DNA of 64,000 bases, from assembly GCA_949987705.1 (NCBI GenBank), contig OX465284.1, positions 69,735,470-69,799,469 of the forward strand, read 5' to 3'. Of the stretch, positions 23,850 through 33,706 are shown in pieces. The notes under the pieces were generated by a model. It was not told where the DNA came from, made no database searches, and saw nothing but the letters and a program-made list of their open reading frames with translations. Source of the stretch: Thereva unica (Eukaryota; Arthropoda; Insecta; Diptera; Therevidae). The translations under genes were made by a program, and so were the position numbers. Numbering within the stretch: position 1 is the first letter of the stretch; each line of letters opens with the position of its first letter.

Positions 23850-23881
23850 GTTACTTTCGCATTTATAATATTAGTAAGGAT
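23631..23881 (+). repeat. Element end downstream of the array with (GACA)n
   Basis: After the last unit come TTGTGCGTTGTCTGTCAGTCAG, a short non-repeated body and AAAATTTCATCAAAATCGGT. These are followed by about ten GACA units (about 23810-23849) and TTACTTTCGCATTTATAATA-TTAGTAAGGAT. This last terminus resembles one I recall from many arthropod interspersed repeats. The body also shares the AAATTTCA...CGGTTT order with the 118-bp unit. Confidence 0.65.
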
Positions 23882-24731
23882 TAATGCCTACTTACAGCCA
23901 GATAACCAGATTTTCTTAAATGTCGGTTGCTCTACATCCTTATACCTTATGTATCCAGATCCCATGTTTTTTTAGATTCATTATTTATTTTTATTAAAGC
24001 TTTTCCGCCTGCGAACAGTGCACCCATATTCAAAACTTGTAAAGGGATGCCCTTCGGCAGCTACCTCCGGACTTCAGTTTTGCTGCTGGTCCAATAAATT
24101 TCGTGTATTTTAAAAAATCAGCTCGTTTCGCCGTGGCTCCTATTCTTATGAGGATAGTTACAGAAAATAAATCAGACAAAAACCTGCTTCCGCACTTCTT
24201 CGTCCCTCCTAACCCACAAAAAGCCTGGACTGTCCTCAGCACTTCTCAGCGTTGCTCGCCAACCTCTGCACTCTTGTTCAGCGGATCCAGGATACTCAAC
24301 TCCCACTTCCCAGTATTTTGATAGGGCTTCAAATTACTGCAATCAGTCCTCAAGAATTCAATACCACCAATCAGTTTTTTTTGACTTTATTGGTGAGTTT
24401 CAGTTTAAGTTCATGTTGGAGAAACTACCACACTAATTTTCAAAAAATTAAGAACCGTTTTATCGGCCCAATTCTAAAAAAAATTCTTTGTCCTTTCTCC
24501 TTTCAAAAAAACCTTCTACCGTCCGACTTCCACAAATTTTCAATCTTTTTTTTTTTTTTTTTTCCAAAAACAAAATCTGCTCTCCCCTTCAATCCAATTT
24601 TTCGTTCCCCCCGCCTATTATCCTCCAAATTTTCCTGTTTCCGCAAAGTGATTTTTTCCAAAATTTCCCATTGCCAGGTGATTACAAAATAAATTTCCCA
24701 ACCCAAATAAATGATAATTCCGACCGTTACA
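23882..24731. other. Right arm of the 5.3-kb insertion, unassigned
   Basis: Open frames at 24103-24321, 24252-24692 and 24488-25021 (+) have biased F/S/L/K composition and match nothing I know. The last one runs into J1 coding sequence after 24732. A 20-base T run lies near 24546. The stretch ends in GTTACA at the TCAA target duplication. Confidence 0.45.
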
Positions 24732-25180
24732 TCAACTTAAGCTCCCTTCACAAGCGTCGAGAGGTGGCCGATGTTGTATTTGTTCATCAGCTACTTAATG
24801 CAAAGGTCGACTCAGGTTTTTTAGGTCGCCGTGCGTCGTTTAGAGAGAGTCGTTATAATCTGAGGGGTCCACCTCTTTTACAAATCAACTCCTCTAATAC
24901 GAATTACGGCAGATTCGAACCTGTAAACCGCATGTTCATTAATGTTAACAATAATATTAATGTCTTTAGCGTGAGCATTAGTAAAGATGTCCTTAAAAGG
25001 AGTCTTTTTAATCTCACTTGACCATCTATGTTTCCTGTTGCTTGCGTGGGTTATATGTTAATTTGGATGGATTTCAGCGCTTGGTTGTGCTGAGTAGGTA
25101 AATCTTTCTTGGCCCAGCTAAGAAGTGCGCCTTCTGTATTAGAAGGGTAAATTCTATTACAAAAAAAAAAAAAAATAATA
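24732..25180 (+). mobile_element. J1 LINE copy 1, 3' portion
   Basis: Coding resumes after the insertion with a C-terminal segment (SLHKRREVADVVFVHQLLNA, then FRESRYNLRGPP) up to a stop near 25019. It matches copy 2 at 44285-44574 closely. The 3' UTR shares CCCAGCTAAGAAGTGCGCCTTCT with copy 2 and ends in an A-rich tail with AATAATAA near 25160-25180. Confidence 0.85.
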
Positions 25181-26400
25181 ACACTCCAATGAAGCAAGCT
25201 TTTTCCCTATAGTTTTATCTTCAGGTGATATCTAGCATATTCTCGACAATGAACTTGGTTTGGCTTGTTCCTAGTCCATGGCCCAACAATATAATAACCC
25301 TATCTGAAGAGTTTCTTTCGTATGACTCCTGGATGTCTCACAGAAAAGCTCTCGTTCGATAAACCGATAAACGGGACCAAGCATCTTTTATGGGTAGGAG
25401 ATCTACCTGTTCATTTTCTTCGGATTTTGCAATTACTGGTATGTACTTTAGGAAACCCCGTGAGAGTTTACGGAGTCTATACATCTTTAAAAGTTTTGAT
25501 TTCAGTCACTATTCTAACTTCCAGGACTGCTCACACAGATATTGCTGCTTGGCTTTATGATAAACATTCACGGATACCAGCATGGAGCATGTGATTCTGA
25601 ACAAGGACTCCTTGAAACTTATTAAAATACTTTGTTAGGTCTCCAAATTTTAACTTATTTTCCGCTCCTAGTCTAAAGGCGCTGCTAGCTGCCTGTTTCT
25701 TTATTTCTACATGGGGTGGGGTCGGCAAGCCTCAAGTTATTCCCATTAGCCTCTGATAGTCATATAATGCCCTAGATTGGTAAAAGTTGAAATATAATAT
25801 ATAAATTTCAGTTGAGTCTTCTATCTAGAACATCGTTTCTCCCCCTTTTTAGTGTTGCGACACCCTGAAAAGCCAAAAAAAAAAATATTTATATTTATAT
25901 TTTATCGGGTTTCTTGTTCTTGCGTCAAATCTGTCGTAAAATAGAGTTATTAAGGTCGATCTATACCTATCCGTGACGGCACGCAGTGATGCTTTTCGTG
26001 TCAGTGGCTTCCGTGATGAATATTTCACTGACCTTCTTTACTGTTGAAATTTGGGCAGTGATCTCAATTGCATCATGAAAAGAATTAAAATAAAAGTGGG
26101 TTCAACCCATGTGGTCTCTTCTGATAGTGGAAGGTGAGTTCGCAACTTTATATAGCGGATTGGTGGACCACGAAACTTAATTCAACGAGATGAGCCAAAA
26201 AGTAGCCGAGAAGTTGATTCAGACGAGACGTGTCTATACGATGGACTGATATGGGTGGTACAAATTTGCACCAACACTGGTCGATTCAAACGACCGATCA
26301 CAAAAGTATGCCCCTACCGGACCAGTCAGTCCTATGTACACACACCCAACAGCTCAACACTTTGTAACATACGTTAAATTCAAAAGTTACTAATACCATA
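25181..26400. other. Unassigned intergenic sequence
   Basis: No recognisable gene or transposon domain. A 90-codon frame at 25322-25594 (+) has no known signature. AT-rich stretches dominate 25.7-26.0 kb. Confidence 0.4.
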
Positions 26401-27157
26401 TTGAAGATGGATAATCGGTACGACTGTGAAGAAGATGGCTACTGGAACAATTGGGGCAGTTATTTGTATATAGGTGAAGCGGTCTCTTTATCTCCTCCAT
26501 CAGTGGATGGTTCGATGAGTCCTCCTAACCAGCCACCACGCAGGTCGCCAGCCGATGCAGAATACCCAGAGGCGTTACCAGAGCAGACCAAGTATTTAAC
26601 TTTAACATCAACGGATGGACCATATCATCCTTGCGGATGCTGCGACCAACCAGCACTTTGACGGAAATGAAAGCACCTGAAGGTAATGATTTTCAACGAT
26701 TCACGATTCGGGAAGAGAGTCACATCTTCCTCCCAAAAAGACTCATTGCAAAGCTAGATGTGGAAAAAACATTACCGAAGACGAGGCGTGTCCAAGGACA
26801 TTGAACATGCTCCCCCGGATGGATGGTAGACACTTGCCGTAATACGTCAAATGCCATCAGAGATTCTAGTAGGCGACCCAAGGAATTTGGAGTATAAAAG
26901 GCGAGTCGAAAGGTTAAAACAGGGGTGCCAACCCAAATTCTGGACTGGGCTAGCATGTAGTGCGGACGGTTGCAGCCGCCAGTCGTTCATAGCGTAACCA
27001 TCACAATTATCCGGTGCCAAGTTTATCAACTTTCAACAAGTTTATCAGTTTTCAACTAAATAAACAATAACAATAAATCTCTCGAACTAAATAAACAATA
27101 ACAATAACTACACAAACCATTAAACAATAATAAATTAAAAAAAAAAAAAAAAAAAAA
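26401..27157 (+). other. Poly(A)-ended segment with small orphan ORF and TATA box
   Basis: An 86-codon frame (26401-26661) starts MKMDNRYDCEEDGYWNNWGS and is proline-rich in its middle (NQPPRRSP). I do not recognise it. Downstream, TATAAAAGG lies at 26893, several AATAAA signals lie near 27058-27100, and the segment ends in a 21-base A run (27137-27157). It could be a retroposed transcript, an LTR remnant, or simply the sequence into which the next LINE inserted. The protein call is weak. Confidence 0.35.
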
Positions 27158-30100
27158 CTAAGTGCGCGTGAAGTGATACAAAAATGAAGTGAAATCACCA
27201 TCACTGACAAAAAAAACTAGACGAATGCTACTAACGGACGGCAAGTAAGTTTTTTTTTTCCTTCCTTCCTTTCCCGTTCTCTCTGCCTGCCATCGTCGGC
27301 GCCGCAACAATATCGGTCAGCTGATGGGAATTGTCTTGTTTAAGCAGGCATAACACTGCAACAGGACTCTTCCCGTTAGCCCGATGGTTGCGTCGCCGAC
27401 GCAGACAGCATCTAATGAGGTCATGAACCTTGCACCGGAGAGGCTCCGTAACAAAAATTTTTCATTTAATTTTTGTAATATTCGGGGCCTCCTCGCGAAC
27501 CTTTCCCCCGTAATGTGCCATTTAACCTCCCATGCCCTGGCCGTTCTCGCGCTAAGTGAAACTCAAGTCACCGATATCGATTTTGATCGATTTCAGGTGG
27601 CTGGGTATTCCTTAGTGCACAACTTCTCTGACCATAGGGGAGTCGCCATATACATTAGGAATGACGTGGCTTTTCAGAAAGAATATAATAGTACAACTCC
27701 AGACTTTAATTATACCTGGATTAAAATCATTCTTCGCAGCCACGTCATATTCTTCTGTTTTCTCTACAGAAGTCCTAATATAAGTAATGATGCCTCGACG
27801 TTAGCCTTCGATGCTATATCCGAACGAATCTCCGGATTTTTACTTTCCCATCCGGAGTGTGAAATCATTGTTGCGGGTGATTTCAACGTACATAATAATA
27901 CATTGGCTGAAATACTCAAATGGCACCAGTGTTTCTGGCAAAGACGCTGAGCTTTTTGCAGATATTAATAATTTGCACCAAATTGTCAATCGGGAAACGC
28001 GTGTCCCAGACGTTGAAGGTCACGGAGCCCATCTCCTTGACCTGTTTCTTACATCACACCCATCACGGTACTCCGTCGAAGTTGGCTCACCTCTCGGTAA
28101 CTCGGACCATTGCCTAGTCAGCGCTAATTTCCCATACTCATCTTCTACCCCTACTAACACAGTTCCTAAAAAAACTGTTTGGCACTATGGGAAAGCCAAC
28201 TGGTTGGAGCTAATTCGCTTTTTTCAAGCCACGGACTGGGATCTATGTTTCCGGGATGCCAGTGCGAGCTATGCCGCTCTATGTATAACCAAAATTATAC
28301 GGGCTGGAATGCGGTTATTCATTCCTCATTCTATCAAATCTACAAAGCCAAGGCCGAATAGATGGTTTAATGGGGAATGCATGGACGCAATTAAAGCTAA
28401 AGAAGCCGCTTATAGAGCGTACAGACACTCCCCAAGTGAGTCCCTTCGTCGTGAGTATATCAAATTAAGAAATTTCTGTAATTCCACCATCAGGAAGGTT
28501 AAATCGTCATTTGACGACAAATTAAGAAACAAGATTCTCAACGCAAATGCAGGCAGCAAAAACTTCTGGGCCTTGGTAACTTCCATCAAGAAGAATTTTA
28601 CCTCTTCCTCAACCCCTCCATTCATCAATGGAAAGGAGGTGATAACAGAAAGCAAATCCAAGGCCGATTTATTGGCATCTCTGTTCGCCTCAAATTCTTC
28701 TCTCCCCGAATCTGATACGTCACCACCGGTCCTCGATCGCATCGCCCATTTAATGGGCGGGATCTTCTTCAGGACCCGTGAGGTGTATAAATGTCTCAAG
28801 GAGCTTGACGTCAACAAATCCACTGGCCCCGATAATATTCCCCCTATGGTACTCAATAAATGTGCCTCACCTTTGGCTAAACCTCTGCGCAAACTTTTTG
28901 CCTTATCATATTTCTCCGGAGTTTATCCAAACTCCTGGAAACTAGCTCATGTTCAGCCCATTCCGAAAAAAGGTGATGCCAGCGACCCTTTAAACTACCG
29001 CCCAATAGCAATAACTTCTGTTCTCTCCAAAATCATGGAGACAATAATTAATAGAAAGCTGATGCAATATTTAGAATCTAACCAAATCATACACGACAGG
29101 CAGTACGGCTTTAGACCGAAAAGATCTACTGGCGACCTTCTTGTATGTTTGACCGAGCATCTACACCGAAGCATCCATAGTTCCGGTGAGTCTGGTCTGG
29201 TTGCTCTAGATATTTCCAAGGCTTTTGACAGAGTATGGCATCCCGCTCTGCTGTCCAAACTCCAAGCTATTGGTATCGACTCAATTCTTATGAACTGGAT
29301 TGAGAGCTTTCTTTCCAGCCGTTCAATCAAGGTAGTATTGGATGGCGTCGAATCCAACCCACACTCCATCTCGGCCGGCGTTCCCCAAGGATCGATCCTC
29401 TCACCTGCTCTCTTTCTAATATTTATTAACGATCTGCTCTCAATCCCCTCCAACCCACTCCACAGTTTCGCCGACGACAGTACTCTGCGTTACTCTTACG
29501 CCAACGCTAGACAAGCAAGTGCCAGACCTTGTCTCTTAGACCGCGAACTCATGTCCAGCTCTCTTAACGCAGACATCGAGCGCATTCTTGACTGGGGCCG
29601 CAAGAATCGGGTCGAATTTAACGCATCAAAAACAAAGTACTGCCTTATCTCCACCAAAACCTGTACCGACTTTCCCTCTATTTCAGTGGACGGGGATAGC
29701 CTAACACCTGACCCATCTCTTAGCATCCTGGGAATGACTCTATCTAATGATATGCAATGGAATGGTCACATATTCCAAATTGCCAAACAAGCGTATCAAT
29801 GCCTAGGATTCCTTAAGAGGTGCAAGTTCCTCCTTCAGCCAGCTGCTCTAGCCACAATCTACAAGTCCTACATTCGACCCCACCTTGAATACAACTCGTA
29901 TATCTGGGCGGGCGCTCCTAAAACCACCTTGGCTTGGCTGGATAAGGTGCAAAATCGCGCCATCAAACTCATTGGTGATAGCACTCTTTGCTCCTCCATC
30001 GACCCTTTAAGCCACCGTAGGAACGTAGCTGCACTCAGCAAGTTTTATCGCTATTATTACAGCGAATGCTCCACTGAAATAAAGAACCTCCTGCCTACAC

Positions 30101-30461
30101 GGCAACTTTTTTCCCGCAACACAAGACTAGCCAACTCGGCTCACCCCTTCACCCTGCAGCCCTCCCCTTCACGCACATTACGGTTTAGCTGTTCGTTTAT
30201 AAATAGAACAACTCGGTTGTGGAACTCTCTTCCGCAATCGGTGTTTCCGAGCTCATATAACATCTCTGAGTTCAAACGCAAGGTTCATCGACACCTACTC
30301 ATGCACCCCCCAGACCCCTGACCTATCCTTTCTATTCTATCCTTCAGATCAAGCTTACTACTATACTTTGCTCCATGACTCGAACGACATGACGGACTAG
30401 TAGTACAAAGGGTGACTCCTAAGCTTCATCGTATCACAAAAAAAAAAAAAAAAAAAAAAAA
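27158..30461 (+). mobile_element. J2 LINE, longest copy
   Basis: A Jockey-superfamily non-LTR retrotransposon with a possible 5' leader (27158-27383), an endonuclease-RT frame (27384-30321), a short 3' UTR carrying GACTAGTAGTACAAAGGGTG (from about 30394), and a 24-base A tail (30438-30461). No gag-type ORF1 with zinc knuckles is seen upstream, so it is either 5'-truncated or from a lineage without one. Six other pieces of the same family lie in the window. The 5' boundary was set at the end of the preceding A run and is uncertain. Confidence 0.8.
27384..30321 (+). pseudogene. J2 endonuclease-reverse transcriptase, one frameshift
   Basis: The first frame (27384-27950) holds the apurinic-type endonuclease N-terminus: FNFCNIRGLLANL, LALSETQVTD and VAGDFNVHN. 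Near 27890 reading shifts to the frame ending at 30321. That frame continues with SDHCLV and LDLFLTSHPS of the endonuclease, then a complete RT: STGPDNIPPMVL, NYRPIAITSVLSKIMETI, YGFRPKRSTGDLL, ALDISKAFDRVWH, SAGVPQGSILSPALF and HSFADDSTLRYS. The thumb follows, and the C-terminus has TTRLWNSLPQSVFPSSY. The second catalytic motif is FADD, not YADD, and both aspartates are kept. A single indel separates this copy from an intact enzyme. Target-primed reverse transcription is the family's known mechanism. Confidence 0.85.
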
Positions 30462-30489
30462 TGGTATCCGGGCCACTTTGAAAATGCAT

Positions 30490-32400
30490 TATGATTCCGA
30501 AAATGCATTATGAATCAGGGTGATTCAAATTTAATATAATATAATTTAGGGAGAGAGTTCCAAAATTGTGCTGCAAAGATAAAGAAGAAACGATGACGTT
30601 AACGTGCGGAAACGCGGAATTATTATTTCTGAGGAGTTGCGAAAGTTGCACAAACTGGTTGAAGTATGCAGGTTTGTGTTCGTGGAGAGATATCGTGAAA
30701 CAGTCGCAGAAGACGATACTCACGATAGTCACTAAGGCTCCGAATTTACAAACTACAGCTAGTACAATAGTGACGACGACACTCACAACCTTCTACTCGC
30801 TCAGTAGCCAACAAGCTAGCACGAACTAATTCCGTCATTTTGTAGTCAATGAAAGTAAAATACTCGCAACTAGTTCCCTAGAAACTATGATGACACACGG
30901 CTAGTTTACTAGCTAAGAGTCCCACACGCCAGTGAGTAGCGAGTAAAGTCTTTGTCTTAGTAAAAGCTTTCAACTTTCTGGGAGGATTGCATGATGGCAC
31001 TGGGCTAGTTTATTTAGCAGCTAGCTTGTAAGCTCGCTCAATGTAATCGAGCCTTTAGAAAGGAGCCCATACGGAGTTCGAGTAGGGTTAAATGTGGTCA
31101 AAATGAGGTACCCAATCGTTAAACGCTACTTTAAGTTTATGGGCGCACGAAGAATCGAGACAGGGATAGATGGAAATATCATACATTAGAAAAAGTAGTA
31201 GTAAGGCTATAAGCTAATTCATATACGCACAGCCCTTTTCAACCAGCCACAATGATAACGAAGTTTAGACAGGAGTCCGTACGTTTTACTAACAATGAAA
31301 CTAATGTGGTCGGAGCAGGCCAAGTGATCAGGGAAATAAAGCTGCACATCGTCTGCATACATATTTTTTTTTATATGAATAAACCAAGCTTAGGTGTAAC
31401 CCTTTATACTACCAGTCCGTCATGTCGTTCAGTTCATGGTGTATGTAATGTCTAGTAGTAAGCTTGGTTTGAAGAATAGAGGAGAATAGGAAAGGTTAGA
31501 GGGGGTCTGGAGGGTATAGAAGAAAATGACGATGAACTTCACTTTTGAACTCTAAGGTGTTGTACGATTTCGGAAATACTGACTGCGGGAGATTATTCCA
31601 CAGTCGAGTTGTTCTATTCATAAACGAACTTCTAAACCATATTGTGCGTGAACGAGGGGGCTGTAGGGTATGGGGTTGAGCCGAGCGGGCTAGTCTTGTG
31701 TTGCGGGAAAGGTATTGCCGTGCAGGCAGGAGGTCCTGAATTTCAGTGGAACAGTCGCCATGGTAGTAGCGATAAAGTATGGAGAGGGCTGCTACATTTC
31801 TACGGTGGCTTAAGGTGTCTATGGAGGCGCGAAAGGGGCCATCACCAATGAGTTTGAGGTCACGATTTTGCACCTTGTCGAGACAAGCCAAGGTGGTTTA
31901 TGAATCTTAGAATATCGTTAGTAAAAATACTGAATAAAAGTAGCTCAAAAAATGAGCCTTGGGGGACTCCAGCGTGCAGTAGGGCACCTAAGGAACTTTA
32001 GCCACCTAGTTTAACCTTTTGAGAGCGGTTGGATAAGAAACTTTGCAAAAGCTTAAGAGCAGAGAGAACAAAGTGATGTTTACAAAAGCTGATTCCCATA
32101 TTTATATTTATAAGTTTGAGACCCTCACAAAACCCCTTTATTTGAGTAGCCATCAGCTTTTCAAGAAGTTTTGCCAGAAATACTAATAGGCCGAAAATAG
32201 GAGGGTCTGGTAGGAGAAGGGCACTTGGCATGGGTACGATTAAAACGTTCTTCCAAGTGGAAGGAAACTTTGGTACCGTGCAGCAGGAGATGAGAATGTG
32301 AGTTAAAGTATGCCATAGACGAGGTATGCGCATTATTAAGAGTCCAGGCGAACTGTAATGTAACTGGTGGGGCAAGTTTTCGTCAGACAAGATGGCGCGA
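30490..32400 (-). mobile_element. J3 LINE remnant, interrupted by J2
   Basis: Minus-strand pieces of another Jockey-type RT. At 32400-32000 are LPHQLHYSSPG, VPKFPSTWKNVLIVPMPSA and FLSNRSQKVKLGG. At 31360-31300 is MYADDVQLYFPDHLACSDH. Near 30600-30540 is FIFAAQFWNSLP, the usual C-terminal signature. The stretch 31364-31893 between the PQGS-like block and YADD is a J2 3' fragment inserted later. The region after YADD to about 30700 is heavily decayed. Confidence 0.55.
31364..31893 (-). mobile_element. J2 LINE 3' fragment inside J3
   Basis: A T run at 31364-31372 starts a 5'-truncated minus-strand J2. It encodes the C-terminal 131 residues (CLDKVQNRDLKLIGDGPF ... NRTTRLWNNLPQSVFPKSY), collinear with 29930-30321 of the large copy, followed by the tail with CTAGTAGTA / CCTTTATACTACCAG. 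A clear target duplication was not found. Confidence 0.8.
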
Positions 32401-33401
32401 TACCGATATTCAATTTTCGTAAATTCCATTTTCGGTAAGATACAAGTCGCCGTTGAAAATTGAACCAAGTTCCACAACTTTTTGTCCTAGACATCACAAA
32501 CGTCGACCTGTAACTTAGTGGATAGTGTGGATAGCCCCCTCTCTTTAGAAAAACTCATGAATGGCAATTCGTATGGGAAAATGTATAATAACTTTTTTTG
32601 GTAGATAATCACATGATATACAAACTTTGTAAACAATATTTTATGATAAGACTTTCGGTTTAAGATGTATTTGCAAAAAATTGATATGTTGACCCTAAAA
32701 CCCCCCAAAAAATGGGCTTCCGGTTTAGAAATTGGTAGAGTTTATGACCCCTTATTAGATCCCTAAAAGGAAGCTCTCTGCCAAATGCTATTTCGCCTTT
32801 TTAGGCTTAATTTACCTGTACTATTACCCTAAAACTTTAAACTAGCAAAAAGGAAGAAATGATCATGTTGGAGCTAAACGTTATAATTTCAATAAAAATA
32901 GTCCATCCACGATCCTGTCCAAAGTGTCCAAAAGTCCCAAACTAGAGTGTTCTGTGCCTAATCACGAAACTGCTGAATACTTCCGAAAAGCAGAATTCCA
33001 ATTCGAAAATTAAAATTAACTTAACATCAGTTCATCATCAATGATTAAAATTGCGCTTCGCTAAATGAAATAAAAGCGTCAACATCACAAGTAAACAGGT
33101 TGGAAGTTTGCAGCATACGTGATTGTCGTCCCTGTTGGCTATTTTTAGCCTGAAGCCTAGTACGTGGGATCTGGAGAAACGTCTGCTATGTCTCCACCAC
33201 AATCGCACATTTCCACCCCTAAACACCGAGCCGTGTGTGTTCTAGTATTTCGCCATCCTTTTATGGTTTATTCATCGAAGGGATGCTCTCAGATTATGTC
33301 TCTGTCCATATATAGGATAAGCCGCGTACGTGTAAAAAGTTTTAGTTGGTGAATAGCTAGTGAAGTATTAACAGGTGTTCTTCCTTTTCTTCTTATTCCA
33401 G
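32401..33401. other. Unassigned sequence upstream of Vkor
   Basis: No transposon or protein domain recognised. Open frames are short and uninformative. It ends in a pyrimidine-rich acceptor (TTCCTTTTCTTCTTATTCCAG, AG at 33400-33401) just upstream of the first Vkor coding exon, so at least part of it is probably an intron in the 5' UTR of that gene. Confidence 0.4.
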
Positions 33402-33527
33402 AAACTTCCACGTACAAAAAGAGTGTGTTTGATTACTATCCTTGCCCCGGAAGGACATCGACGATAGAAGAAGAACAAAGGACCAGCTTAAGCCCAAAGG
33501 CAAAAATTATTTCATTACACAATCAGA
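33402..33527 (+). promoter_or_regulatory. Vkor: Probable 5' UTR part of the Vkor exon
   Basis: The AG at 33400-33401 follows a clean polypyrimidine tract, so transcripts may splice into 33402 from an untranslated exon further upstream. The segment has no upstream ATG in frame with the Vkor start. The upstream exon and promoter were not identified. A donor at 5349 is one very distant and unproven candidate. Confidence 0.4.
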
Positions 33528-33706
33528 ATGGCAGCCGCCGAATGCCCTTGCAGGTACACAGCCTGGATGAGTGTCTCCTGTCTAATAGGATTACTCCTGT
33601 CTGGGTACGCTGTATACGTGGAATCTCAAATACATAATGACCATGACTATACGGCGATGTGCGACATCAGTGAGCGGATAAGCTGTACCAAAGTGTTCTC
33701 GACAAG
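33528..33706 (+). CDS. Vkor: Vkor exon 1 (coding part)
   Basis: Starts at CAGAATGGCAGCC and encodes residues 1-59 plus two bases of codon 60: the N-terminus, the first membrane span and the luminal-loop cysteine pair. It ends GACAAG/GTAGGA (donor at 33707). Earlier in-frame starts are not supported by the family alignment. Confidence 0.93.

Larger units (their letters stand above)
19420..24731. mobile_element. 5.3-kb insertion with TGTAAC/GTTACA ends
   Basis: The insert starts TGTAACAGCATAATGG and ends CCGACCGTTACA, giving 6-bp inverted TGTAAC ends. TCAA flanks it on both sides (19416-19419 and 24732-24735). J1 copy 2 supplies an uninterrupted site (GTTACTCAACTTAA near 44290), so the boundaries and the 4-bp duplication are well supported. 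It contains a SINE, AT-rich DNA, a 118-bp tandem array and an unassigned right arm. Ends of TGT...ACA with a 4-bp duplication suit an LTR element or a Ginger-like DNA transposon. No long terminal repeat, integrase or transposase was seen, so the class stays open. Confidence 0.7.

Noticed and set aside
24488..25021. 177-residue novel protein
   Set aside because: Its second half is the J1 LINE C-terminus after 24732 and its first half is T-rich insertion sequence; the join is accidental.
28410..29726. Minus-strand frames within the J2 RT region
   Set aside because: They are antisense shadows of the RT frame.
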